Positions 1-13,000 of a DNA stretch of 62,000 nt are shown here, piece by piece. This DNA comes from Glandiceps talaboti (Eukaryota; Hemichordata; Enteropneusta; Spengelidae): contig NC_135571.1 of the NCBI RefSeq assembly GCF_964340395.1, positions 7,765,453 to 7,827,452 on the forward strand. The letters run 5' to 3'. A program made the position numbers and the translations under genes. A model generated the notes under the pieces. The model was not told the DNA's origin. It saw nothing but the letters and a program-made list of their open reading frames with translations, and made no database searches. Position 1 is the stretch's first letter, and every line of letters starts with the position of its first letter.

Positions 1-370
1 AGACAATTGTTGGAATACAACAGAACATATGTAATAGCAACGACTGTTGAGGGCATCCTTTAATGTCCATGACAATCGTGCGTACAATGTACCGAAAATA
101 TGCTAATATCTTATTAAAACTAAAAGCTACATTAGTAATATTTTCAGGACAGGTGCGCTTTGGTATCGCAAATGTGTGTACCAAGGTATAATGAATTTGA
201 AGCGTGCATTCTTGAGATATAGCCTAATTACCGAAAAACATTAATTACGTAAATTGCTCATTAATATTCACAGGATTTTTACCAAAACCTAATCAAGTCT
301 TGCCATTACCCTACGGAATACGTCTTCAAAATTTCGTTTGAATTGAGCAAGCCGTTATAGAGAAAATGAT

Positions 371-411
371 GACACAGACAGACAGACAGACAGACAGACA
401 CACAGACAGAC
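371..411. repeat. (CAGA)n microsatellite
   Basis: About ten copies of CAGA with one interruption. Confidence 0.9.
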
Positions 412-870
412 TTCCACCCATAAATATATCTCTTCTTTAAATAAAATGTTTCAGTTACAGTGCAGTTTTATAAGTCTGTGTCTGATTATATCTTGGAGGG
501 TGCAGTCTAAATTTGTTTTTGATTAAGCTATTTCTAATCCATGCAATAATCCTATTGGCCTTATGTCATCACTGGCTATTGTTACCTTAAAAATCAGTCA
601 CAGACTGTGTTGATACAATGATAGCAGTGCTTTAGTGCTATGCTGGTTTTATCAATGCCATTATGGTGTCAGATTGGGGCGATTATAATTTGTGCTTGGT
701 CATCATATTTTGTCTGTTGACAATTACTACAGATACATACAACACACAAAAAAACACCGGTGCATTTACAACCTACAAAAAAAACACTGGTGCATTTGCT
801 TGAATTAAGTGAGCCAAGGAAAAGACTTGATGCAACGACAAACTTAGGTAAAAACAACAATACAGCAAAT

Positions 871-901
<31 letters not shown>
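871..901. repeat. (ACA)n microsatellite
   Basis: Ten uninterrupted ACA triplets. Confidence 0.95.
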
Positions 902-1062
902 GGTGCCTTTGATGTTCGGGATGATCACACAATATCACACAAGCTCAGCAAGCGAACTTTGTTCATTTAGGGGGAGGGGGGTCTGGTGTCAATGCCATTG
1001 CTGAACTTTATTTTCACGCTTCTAACACCTTCATTGATAAAAGCTTCTGTATTTACAAATTT

Positions 1063-1257
1063 GCTTAGATGGCACACTGGTCACCACATAGTAAGAGATA
1101 GGGGAACACCAAATTTTGGTGTGTCACTGGACATTGTGTGCGTCAGTGGAGTGTCAAATTGGCTTAGAGGGCACACTGGTCACCACATAGTAAGAGATAG
1201 GGGAACACCAAGTTTTGGTGTGTCACTGGACATTGTGTGCGTCAGTGGCACGTCAAA
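1063..1257. repeat. 99-bp direct repeat, two copies of a dispersed family
   Basis: Copies start at 1063 and 1162, nearly identical, with the core GTAAGAGATAGGGGAACACC and palindromic CACCAAATTTTGGTG. Related sequence occurs at 4685-4805 and, inverted, at 59455-59690. Confidence 0.85.
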
Positions 1258-2147
1258 GAGGACACTGTCTCATTTCTACTCAGTTCTGAACTCCACTATG
1301 GCGTGACTCCGATTCTGGAATGTGGATTTATTTACATCACAGAAGGAGTTGTTGTTTGGTACATTTAGTGTTCTAATCTAAATGTACAAAACAAATATAT
1401 TAAGCTGCTTAAGTGACATATCTGTGACATATCGGGTGACTATGGACCTTGTTTACTATTTTTTTATTTGTATAAACTGATGAAGAAAGATGCTGAGTGT
1501 TGTTACCTACGAAACCTCAGTTGCTTGTTGGTTGTACATATTTGTACTGCAGTCATATTTATTTTGGCACATGAAAAATTTGGGAGAGTGGTAATTTAGA
1601 ATGTGTAATAAATACTTTCTAATTTGGCAGACGGTGCACGGGCAAAGTAGACACAACTTGTAAATAATTCATCCGGTCGGCCAGCCATATAACAGCATTC
1701 AGTAGAACTGTTGTTGACACCATTCACAACAGCATTCTTCCAAGCCCGAGTACAGTTTTTCTGCCGAGTCTTGAAGGCGCGGTGAGTCTTGGATGGTATC
1801 GTAAAAGAGGGTGTGGTTTATAAAGATGTCACAACAGTTGAATATAGAAATATGATAACTCGTTATTTCCATGGAAACTGCTTCTGCATGTGTTCAGTTG
1901 TAAATATGTTAGAGGTACGTATATTGGCAGAAAAAGCTTTCACAGGTATTCAGCTACATCTTATGGCGATAAAAATGATTACAGTATATAAAGTGTGATC
2001 TTTGGTTCGTTTTTGTGAGCCCATGACATGAAGAGTTATGATTTATTGTGAATAAAATCTCACTGAGGAAGGACTCTGTGAAACGTAAATGGAAGTATTT
2101 ATGGAGATTTTTTTTACTGTATAAGAAATAAAGCGGGTCCATGGCTT

Positions 2148-2412
2148 GAAATGAACTTTTTTCTTTGGTAGTCCTAGTGGGCTACCAGTTTCAGAAATTG
2201 GTAGCCCAAGGATTGTGACCTGTAGTCCCATATTCCTGAACTGAAAACAGATTTCCTCTATTGGAAATATGTGTATTATTAAAATACTTTCATGTCCATA
2301 AATCTTCTATCTTCATCTCATAATCAGTGGTAGCCTGAGTGGGCTACCAGCTACAAATTATGGTAGCCCCATGACAAGAATTGGTAGTCTGTAGACATGG
2401 GACTTATATTGT
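2148..2412. repeat. dispersed repeat with GGGCTACCA/TGGTAGCCC hairpins, copy 1
   Basis: About 265 bp, near-identical to 57985-58275 in the same orientation. Contains two hairpins GTGGGCTACCA...TGGTAGCCC. No coding potential. Confidence 0.85.
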
Positions 2413-3444
2413 TAATTTCAAGCCCTGGGGTCTTTGGGACGTTTAGTGTCGCAAGCCCCAAAATGGTCAGATTTGTGAAAAAGGGGTCTAGAATTTTTCA
2501 TTTGTGTTGTATTCGTCACTGAAAAAGTTCATCGTGGTTCAGGGGACATGTCTTACTCATACATCAGTCAGCATTCACTCATGTAGCATCCACAGTGTAC
2601 GTAGTGCAATCTGAGTTATGGATTTTAGTTGGTGTTAGATTACATACATCTAACTTCGGTCCAAATTATCGATGCACAAACTCAGCTGCAATGTAAGCAT
2701 TTAGATAAAGAAAAAAACATTCCGTAATGTTTGAGAAAAAATGGTACGTGGGCAGTTTAGAACATGTTACCTTTGTCGATGTCCATGTTATCGCTGAACA
2801 AACTCAGTGTGTAATACATTCAGATAAAGAAAAAAACAAATGCATCATTGAGAAAGACAGGTTCTTATCTATTCACCGTTTGATCAAAACTTAACTATGC
2901 ATCAAAATCGATTTATTGATGTAGACACAGGTACATGAGGTCGTAGCATTTGAAGGGTATGACGTCAATGGTCGAGTATCGAGATAAAATTGCGATAACT
3001 TCGATAAGATAAACGTATATCATTTCTAGCGCCAGGTACCTTGTGGTTTATAGGCAAAACATGTGACAGCATTACACCACTGTATTGATTCAACTGACAG
3101 TTTTATACCTTTATTGTCAACTTTGATGAAAAATATTGTCTGTTTATCAGGTAGTTTTAACTTGTTGACGAGATGTACTAAAATCCTTCACGTATAAAGA
3201 TAAATGATAAAAACTTTGAACTGCTTGTGCATTATATTATAAATCAGCTGTAAAGTTGGATTGTTTTCAATGTTTTGCAGTTTTCTCACCTTGGTAGCTT
3301 TGAATTCGAAACATAAACAAATTTTATACGTCATAAACTCTGTTGTTTTGAATAAGGTACATGACCAAACTATTGGGTGACTATGACAAGGTGACAGGCG
3401 GTGTACTTAAACTAGAAAAGTGTTGGGAAACTCGGAATACTTAC

Positions 3445-3609
3445 GACTGTCAGCGACTGTAAACTATCATAGTCGAGAGACTGTATGGCTGCTTCGTCAA
3501 CGCCAAACGTTGCATTACGGTTAATGTTGTATTTTACTAAAAACTGTATCATATTGATAAAGTTGACATAGTACATAACAGAAGTTATTGGCATGAATGC
3601 CTTCTTGCA
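3445..3609 (-). other. orphan exon-like stretch, unassigned
   Basis: 165 nt, 55 open codons, phase 0 both ends, preceded on the minus strand by CATTTCAG and followed by GTAAGT. Reads MPITSVMYYVNFINMIQFL and FGVDEAAIQSLDYDSL, composition like a real protein. I do not recognise the family. It lies opposite to PAH, upstream of its exon 2. Confidence 0.35.
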
Positions 3610-3935
3610 CTGAAATGAAAATTGTGAACCTGAGAACGAACATCTCTGTTGCAGTCACTGTACATGTTTCCGATGTGTATGCTTAAATAAACAAAATTGG
3701 CAAGGTACTAGGTGATTGATATCACTTGAAATTGTACTCCTTGGAATCAAATATAATTACAAAATAATGAAATTTCAAAAACTACCCAAAAAACTTTAAC
3801 ATAATTGATTGAAAATATCCCAATATCTTCGCTACTGTAAGCACAGCCTAACACAAATTGTAACGTGACTTGATATGTGTGTAAAATTCATTGAATACGA
3901 TGTAAACACTGATGAATTACTTCCACCCCTCTCAC

Positions 3936-4024
3936 CAAAAGTGGTATGGTCCATGTCTGCGCATTCTAGTAAATTTTCATTTGTTGCCAATAGAAGACGC
4001 TCAACAAATTTGTTGTTTTGGTAG
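3936..4024 (-). other. second orphan exon-like stretch, unassigned
   Basis: 89 nt. FVERLLLATNENLLECADMD on the minus strand with a donor GTGAGA and a weak acceptor AATGATTAG. Its phase does not join cleanly to 3445-3609, so they may not be exons of one gene. Confidence 0.2.
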
Positions 4025-4089
4025 CTAATCATTGAGGTAACTTACATTAATGGCGGATGGATCTCAATGGCAATGCCTGTGATGGCAGT

Positions 4090-4225
4090 TATGATTTGGT
4101 AAAGGACAATGAACCACATTTTAGACCAAGCAAAATAATGCAAAGTGGACCCCGTTTTAGACTCTTCAGCTCGAAAAAAAAGACCCCATTTTAGACCAAA
4201 AGGGTTAGAAAACACACCCCAAAGG
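4090..4225. repeat. dispersed repeat with CCATTTTAGACC motifs, copy 1
   Basis: Shares TAAAGGACAATG, ACATTTTAGACCAAGC and TTTTAGACTCTTCA with 8020-8255 and 15085-15215, same orientation. Confidence 0.8.
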
Positions 4226-4684
4226 AGAGCATTCAAGTAAAGGGAGTTGATCCTTCAAGCGACACAATCCTTTAAGCATTAGGGGCATTAAGTCCCATGG
4301 GGACTCCTTTCTGAATTACTTGAGGCATTTGAATAGGAGAGTTCTGTGTTTGGTTGAATAGGGCTCATTAATACCTGTGCAATAAAATACAATACAGCCA
4401 TTTATAAATGTCACCCTGAGTTTTAATATTGAAACAAGATGCCACGCTCAAAGGTTGCAGGTTAAGTGTAGTGTTTTTCTTGAAACGCAAACATCCTAGT
4501 TCCATGTGCAATCATCACATTGTAGGATTGGTTTTGGTGTAATACACACTGTAACATCATAGAGGCCGATACATGCATACACTACTGAAAATAAACGCCA
4601 GCTTTTGACCTACTTCCTAGATGACCTATTTGACATTGTCGTCAGAGAGAAAAGTATCTGATGAAGGTTACATATAAAACTGGG

Positions 4685-4805
4685 TCACACACAGTGTGCC
4701 CTCTAATGATAGCCAGATTCTGTTGTTGTGAGTCAAAATGAGAAAAACTGAGATTTCGTGGGTCACGTACCACATAGTAAGAGATAGGGGAACACCAAAT
4801 TTTGT
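4685..4805. repeat. dispersed repeat fragment of the GTAAGAGATAGGGG family
   Basis: Matches 59455-59690 in inverted orientation and shares its core with 1063-1257. Confidence 0.75.
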
Positions 4806-6947
4806 AGCTGCAATATTGTAGCTTTGTTTTTATTTACAATACTTTTTTTGTTCTTTTTTATATTTTATTTTTCGTTTTACTTTTTATTTCTTACGGGTTT
4901 CCAAAGAAAAACAGAGCTACAATTCTATTATTGAACAAGGCCAATCTAAAATCTCTTGGCAATTATTTCCATGGTTTCCTCATAAAAATAGTCAATTCCC
5001 TAGCTTCATGCCGTTATATCGTTGCAGGTGCGAAATTCACGACATAAGTACTCAAATCTGTTCATTTTCTGTTCAAAACGGAAATAAATACTCTGAACTG
5101 CTAAATCAGAGTCCTTCTTGGCAGCCATTTAATGATGTCGTTCTAGTATATTACTGATTTCCAAATTTTGAATTTCACTCTAATTTGAAAAATAAAGTTG
5201 TCAGTATGATTCTTGCAAATATGAAATTTGACGAAATATGAAATCCATGCCCTCACAAACCCTATTCGTTGCATCTACAGACAGGCAAGACTGATCATTA
5301 TCTCTGTTCATATCATTCCAAGCATGTCCATACAATGACAAACTCAAATTTTGGCTACAAGAACTAAAATTTCGGCTACGAGAACTCAAGCAATTTTCAA
5401 ATTTCAATGTATGTATCATAGCAGTCGGCATGTACGTATCATGTGGTATCATGTGGTATCACATGTTTACACACACTGAAAAATGTTCACAGGTACGTTA
5501 TACAACATTATGTTACATAATGTTGTCGAAGTTAAATTCAAGGTATACTCTCACAATCTCTAGACTTGAATAATAATTTGCATAACAATACATTGTTATG
5601 TTAATTAACCACTTTCTATTAAAGCCTTTTGTCTCCTCAGACCACAGAGTACACAAAAGCATTAATGTTTACACAGTATAGGGGAATCGGTGCTTCCAGT
5701 GCTAACTGCATGGGCGCACATGTTTATTTCAATCAGTGAAACCAATTCATTGAATTAATGGCTGGATACAATACATCTTTGACTTAATTTGCATAACTGG
5801 TTTATTACAACAAAAAAAAGGTTCACTCTTTCTCTACCCTCAATAACGGCAAACAGTATGGAGAAAGGAACATACAGCCATCTATGAAAAAATAGATTAT
5901 TAAAAACAACAACCTTAGCTTCATTTTAAGAACCTTAGATTCTTTTTTTTTAAAAACCATTGGAAATTTACCTGTATGTGAATACAGTACTAAAAGTTGA
6001 CAGTCAGCACACTGTAAATCAAAACTGAATGAATGTCCATAGAAACTGCGGGGAAACTGCCAGACTGTTGACAAACAGCATGTTACTAGTTAATGTACAT
6101 ATATATATATATAACAATCATACTCCTGTCACATGTGGTGTTCCTACACCTGTTTTGCTACAAAACCATTCACACCTACTTGTGAATAATACTACTATTT
6201 CCTGCTTTACTGCAAATCACAGGAAATTAAAGTTCTTGCTTTGCCATAATACAGGGATTTTGGTTAAAAATTTGCTTATTAAAGGCTCTTGATTTGACAT
6301 TAACTTTTAAAAAACTTTTAAAGTAACTATATAATTTAGAATGTTTCAATGATTGTTAGATAATGGACATTCATTCAGCATGCAATGTTTGATGTTTAAG
6401 TATTCCCCAGCAAGCACTGCTCTCAGAAAGAGATCCATTGGAGGTGACTTTAGATTCCGTTTCCCCAGACTGTCGTCTGGGTAGTCTCGTAGTAGAGCCC
6501 CCAGTGGTGTGAGTCTGGGTAACCGAAACTATTCCCAAGCTTGTCTGGGTTGTCTCATATTATATTATACCACTATATTGATGGCGCAAATTGAGGGATC
6601 TGATTGGTCTAGACATCGAACTAGCACGTCTAAAATGAGTGATAATGCACAGTTGGCACGCATCCAAATTTCGATGTTCAATGTTCGTCTACGAACGTTG
6701 CAGTCGACGTCTGTGCAGGGATGGGGGCGCAAATGAGACCAGAACACGTTACGTCTTATCTTGTTTCTGATATTTTCAGTATACTGGTATAATAGCGATA
6801 AACCACCCATGGGAATGGTATACCATTCCCAGGGGGTGGTTTAACGCTTAAGTAGATCCCCTGCAGTGAGAGTCTAGGTAACCGAGACTACATTCTCCCT
6901 TAATTTACCAATTTACTAAACTTTCATTTTAATGTCTTTTATTTCAG

Positions 6948-7058
6948 TGTTTCTCGTCGTATGTTCCTGATGACAACAGGAGTTGTGAAGAGACATCATT
7001 TATCTTTTCTTTGAAAGAAGAGGTTGGTACATTAGCCAGAGCATTGAAATTATTCGAG
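6948..7058 (+). CDS. PAH: PAH exon 2 (ACT domain start)
   Basis: 111 nt, phase 0 at both ends. Acceptor AG at 6946-6947 after TTTATTTC, donor GT at 7059-7060 (GAG/GTAAGT). Encodes the variable linker and [18 protein letters not shown] of the ACT domain. Human exon 2 is 108 nt, so this one has one extra codon. Confidence 0.95.
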
Positions 7059-10000
7059 GTAAGTTAATTGTTGAAATACATTGTACTCAAGCCAAGTTGC
7101 ATGAATTTTTTTAAATGATTTCACAAATGAATTTCAACAACATTGCGTTACAATTCAATAGTGACCTTGCAAACCCGCTATCTTCAATATCCTGAATGTT
7201 GCATCATGGGAAATATAAATATGAATCGCTCAGTCTTGTAAACAATTGTGTTACATTGTTTGTAACCACAAATATTGTAGTTATGGTTAGTCTGACCATT
7301 ATTGGAGATTGCTTGACATTCTATCGATAGCCCAGATGAAGGTGCTACAGTAACTACAGATAATCCCACAGTCCTTTGCATCTGAGCATGCTCAGTCTGT
7401 ATTGCAAGTACCCTATTGGCACTACGTATCCTTCATCAAATTTTTCACGTTTACCACGTTGGCGTCCAGACTATATTCATTTCTGATGAACTTACAGGAA
7501 GATGGCGTTAATCTGACACATATCGAGTCACGCCCGTCAAAGAAGAGCAAGACCGAATACGAGTTTATGGTTACGTGTCAAAGCAAGGAGGGAAAGTTAC
7601 AAGCCGTAATTGATAAATTAAAGAAAAAAGCTGCAACAGTTCAAGTTCTGGGTAGTGGCAAAGAGGATGACACAAGTAGGTCAAAATTATTTAGAAAACT
7701 CTAAATTTTTTGTACAACTTTTATTGCGAGACTTGTTGGTTTCTAATACAGCGATCCCAACCCAACCCTAGGCTTATTACTAGCCCATGTATACACCATA
7801 TTATGGTTACCAAAGTTTGGGTCATAGACACAACAAAGATAACACACAGACATCACTTACACAGTGTCTGCTCTGCATTTTGTTACTGATAACAAAAGCA
7901 AAATACAAATGTAGCAAAATACAACAAAGCAGACACTGCATATCCTGGCGGTGATACCAGTGGCCAACTCTGTTAGGAGTGTGTGGACTCTAGTAGTGGT
8001 GTGTGGCCAGTGCTGGAAACCCCAGGCCCATTTTAGACCATTACAGTTTTCTAAAATATGAAAGTTTAGACCTAAATACACAGTCCTTGGGAGGCAACAT
8101 TTTGGGACAATTAATGGCAATTAAGATTTGGTAAAGGACAATGGATCACATTTTAGACCAAGCAAAATAAAAAATAATGGAAAGTGGATCCCATTTTAGA
8201 CTCTTCAACTCGAAAAAAAACAGTCCCCATTTTAGACCAAAAGGGCTAGATGTATACTTATATAAAGGGAGAAATCTCCTGTAATTCCATTCATTTATTC
8301 AAAGTTATGATGAAAAAAGTGATGCTGAAAAGTGTCACGGACTGCTAGAACTCTTCCGGCAAATAGCCTTGTGTATCAACACCAAATATGCCTAAAGCTA
8401 CTCACAGCAACTATATTGGATAGTTGGCGCCTTTCCATGTTGACCTAAAAAACTCAAGGGTTTATTGTCCTCAGACCCAGGGGTACTGACCCAGACATAC
8501 CCCCTAGACTGATATACATTACGGGACTGTCTTACATGCAAGGACAGTTCTTTTCTGTGTTTCTCATGATGTGACCGCATGCAACCCTTCATTTCATGAA
8601 TCTCAGTAAAAAAAGTTGATGCCCTCTATGGTCAGACAAGGAAAAAGTGAGTGCCAGCAATGGTAAGATGGTGACTCCACAAGTGTGTATCTGAGCAAAA
8701 GTTAACATTTAGCACTAACATTGTGGACTTTTAATAAACCACACAGTTCAAAGTTTCCTTCTGACTTTAATTATAATTTCTAAGGCAACCAAACTGTGAA
8801 AAGTACAATAGTGAATTGAAAGTATTACCAACTTTTTTTCTTAACTGTCCAACCAACCGACTCATCAGATTCTCAGATTCCTGGTGTGAATGTGATGAGA
8901 AACATAGAAATTAATACGGATGGCCTTTTTGTCAGAGGTCTATAAGTGCAGAAGGTGAACAACTTTGTTTACTGAGATAGAAATACCGCTTCACCTGTCA
9001 CAAACATGCAACTTTATGATACCAGAAGTTAGTTGACGCAATACTTCGCAGTAAACACATCATCGCGTCAATGCAGTAAGGTCGTATATGCCTATACTAT
9101 GGCATAGCAGATACAACCTTACTGCACTGATGCAATGACATATAGTGTCAAAACGTTCACCTAATTTATGATGTTTTGGACGTCATTTTTTCTAAAAAGA
9201 CTATGATTTATATGTATGTTTTCCATGATGGACAGTTGTAAATTCTTTTCAAAATTCCACCTTGAAATTTTATAGTTTTGTTTTGTTTATATGAATATTT
9301 ACAGATGTAAAAGTCCTCACACTACTGTAAACCTGGAAAGTGTTGTTAAAGTCTTATTTTCGCTAATTTCGCTAGAAAACAAAAATGCAAAAATAAGTAG
9401 TGACTAAAATGCCTTCTTGTACATGAACACAATGTACCAGTCTGGTAATTATTAAAAAAATAAGTAGTGACTAAAATGCCTTCTTGTACATGAACACAAT
9501 GTACCAGTCTGGTAATTAGTAAAAATAAGTAGTGACTAAAATGCCTTTTTGTACATGAACACTATGTACAGTCTGGTAATTAGTAAAAATAAGTAGTGAC
9601 TAAAATGCCTTCTTGTACATGAACACAATGTACCAGTCTGGTAATTAGTAAAAATAAGTAGTGACTAAAATGCCTTCTTGTACATGAACACTATGTACAG
9701 TCTGGTAATTAGTTAAAATAAGTAGTGACTAAAATGCCTTCTTGTACATGAACACAATGTACCAGTCTGGTAATTAGTAAAAATAAGTAGTGACTAAAAT
9801 GCCTTCTTGTACATGAACACTATGTACAGTCTGGTAATTAGTTAAAATAAGTAGTGACTAAAATGCCTTCTTGTACATGAACACAATGTACCAGTCTGGT
9901 AATTAGTAAAAATAAGTAGTGACTAAAATGCCTTCTTGTACATGAACACTATGTACAGTCTGGTAATTAGTAAAAATTAGTCTTTGAGAACAAGCTGAAG

Positions 10001-13000
10001 ACTGTAAAATCACAAAATTATCTAGTAGCAAAAATATCTGGGTTTACAGTATTATACAAGAACCATGCACAAGCCAAGATATCACATTCAAACAGAAGCT
10101 ACGGGATGTATTTTCTGTTGACATACACAACAACATGTGTATGCCATTGGCTTTTCCATTGCTCGAAATGAGTCTAAACACAAAAATTGCAATTATTTTT
10201 CCAACTTCATCTTCAATTAACTTGTGCAGATATAAATATATTAATATCATAACTAGGCAAAGCCCATAAGCTTGCACAGGGTAGATTCATTTGTGACCGG
10301 CTGCCTCATGATGATATTGTAGATAGCGCCCTCTGTGTGGAGAATGCGCATAGTATATAGAACGTGCATGTGTAGTCATTGTGCCGCAATGCATCCTTGG
10401 GTAAAACCCCCAAAAAACATTACATAGTTTATAGGATGCGCATGCGTACTAGTCATTAGCCTCTACACGGCAGCTTCACAGCCGCTGCGAGAGGTATTAT
10501 TCACCCTTTTTTTTCATTCTGTGAGAAAATACTTGTGACAAATACTTGTGACACAAGGAGCCTTGTCCCTACTTGTCTATGCTTTGTAGTGACAAGGCCC
10601 CCTATGTTACTTGTATTTTACTTGGTTGAACAGAGATAAATTATTGGAAATAATGTCTAAATGTGTATCAGAGTGATGGTGCAGATACTGGTTAATTACT
10701 TTAAACCGCTAATGATGCAACAATTCACTCAAATATAGCAACAGCTGTTAATCATTGTCTAAAAATATGTAAGCCAAGTTATCATCATGTATACAAATTA
10801 TCATTTCAAATATTATGCAATATTAATCTGCAATTTTAATTAAAATGCTGGGAACAGCTGTCTCATCAAAATTTTCGTGATCAAAAAATCAAATTTTTGT
10901 TTTACACATGTATGCATTTTTATCAATGCTGTATGAAGTGGTAGCCAAGGATGTGGTGTGTGTTGCTTTCAGAGACCAAGCTTGTTTAAGCTTTCAAGTC
11001 ATAATATTAGAGTTCTGAACCTTGACTCGTGAGTGCAAGTGCGACATACTCGGGGTTATCGCACGAATGCCTGCAGTGTTCTTGGTGGCTGTATGCGAGA
11101 TATCAACAGGTCTAACGAGTGAAAGTACACTGGAAAAAATAAGCCATTGGTCAAATAAACCCCCACCTCCCACCCTCACCCCTGAGTAACGTGTATTTGC
11201 ACATCATGAGGTTCTGTTGTTAGTATGTAAACAACAAAATTTCATTAAAAAATTATACTGTGCGATCATGTTTTCTTGTACCTGGGATTACTCTGTGGTC
11301 AATTTACATATCATTTGCATACATATATGCAATAATGTTTTCAGTATTGCACTGCACTATACTGCATGGTAAAATACCATTAATAAAATGTACACATGTA
11401 AATGCACATATTTGTTGGTACATATATGTAATGATTGAAATACAGTACTTAACATTGTAAATTTTAGTTGTTATGGTAATGTTATAATATTCCCAATAAT
11501 CTGTAATTATCATTTTCCCATTGATATCAATATTTCTGTGCATCTTTCTCATGAACTTGAAGTTTATTTTGATGTTTGTTTGTTTGTTTGTTTATTTATT
11601 AATTTTTACCTTCCTCCCTGCTTATTTATCCGTACCTGGTAACTACCTACCTATATTCCTTCGTCTACTGATTCACATCATGATCGACCAACAACTTGAT
11701 GTTTGATTGTTTGTGGATTCATGGTTTACTTTACTCTAATGACTTCTCTGTTGTCAACTCTAGAGTGTAAGTTATTCAGTGTTGTATTTCAGTGTTGCTT
11801 ATGTGCTTGTTTTGTTTGTTTGTTTCTTTGTTTGTTTGTTTGTTTGTTTGTTTGTTTGTTTGTTTGTGTTTGTATGTATGTGTTTGTCTGTATATACATG
11901 TTTTGCATTTCTTTGTTATTTAGTTTGCATATAAACGGCGTGTCTGCACAATTGTTCTCATTGTGTTGTATAGTTTGTGTTTAAGTGTATGTGTTTGTTG
12001 GTAGTATATGTATGTGTTTGTTTGTTTGTTATTAAGTTTGCATATAAAGTTTGTGTCTGTACATGTTCTCGTGATGTATTGTGTGTGTTTGTGTGTTTGT
12101 ATTTGTTTTTCTATACCTTCTATGCATGTATTTGTTTGTTTGTTTGTTTGTTGCCATGGTAAACACCTAATGTATGCATGCATTTTGAAGCACTTGTACA
12201 TGTAGCTTTGCATATCTGTCTATTTGCATATCTGTCTATTTGCCTGCTTGTTATTGGTTACAAGTATATCAAAGGACATTTTCCTGGTTACACAACGTGT
12301 GCTTGATATACAGATCTCACAATGTGTTTGACAAACAAATCTCAAATATTCAAACTTGCAAATAACTTAAATTATTTTCAGCATTAGATACTGTACACTT
12401 TTAACTGCTTGTCTACCACACCCTCCCCATACATGCCCCCTCATCCTGTTCCCCTCCAATGTTGTCTTAACATTTTCGTACCTTTTTCACACCTGTCAAC
12501 TCAAATTTTAACTCAGTTTATTAGATTCATTGGACAGTACAACATGTTTTTTTTCTGTGTTTGTCGTTTTCCCTGTCTGTCTGGTAGAGTTTGAGGAATT
12601 TCAAGGACGGCAAGCAAAATATTTAATTGATGAAGCCTTAGATACATTGTATGTCAGTTTACGCCAAATGTGATATAATTTATTTATTTGCATAATTTAT
12701 TTATCAGAACTGATTATTTTCATTGCGTCATAAGTTATCTCTTGTTGGCATTTGGCCTCGAATCCATGTCATGTGTGGATTTATAGCGCTCACCTTTCCC
12801 CTACATGTGAGTGTGACGCTCCTGACGCACGGCATTTTGCCAGCTACCATTTATTTTAATGAAGCTTCGACCAGAAATGCATGTGCACATTCTTTTTGAG
12901 TTTTAAATTCTTCCCACCATGAGGTGACATCGATAGCGTCAGCACATGATTTAAACCAAGAGAGTTGAGCTAATATGATGTAAACTGTGAAAATACGTAA

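Larger units (their letters stand above)
1..6947. other. region upstream of PAH exon 2: repeats, no recognised first exon
   Basis: PAH exon 1 should be here or left of the window. I checked plus-strand ATG-to-donor stretches and found none resembling a PAH N-terminus. A TATA-like CATATAAC near 1687 and a good donor GCG/GTGAGT near 1771 could mark a non-coding 5' exon, but this is speculative. The rest is dispersed repeats and AT-rich sequence. Confidence 0.5.

Noticed and set aside
1789-1920. Possible PAH exon 1 (open frame ending at GAG/GTACGT)
   Set aside because: 42 residues unlike any PAH N-terminus; only a chance donor supports it.
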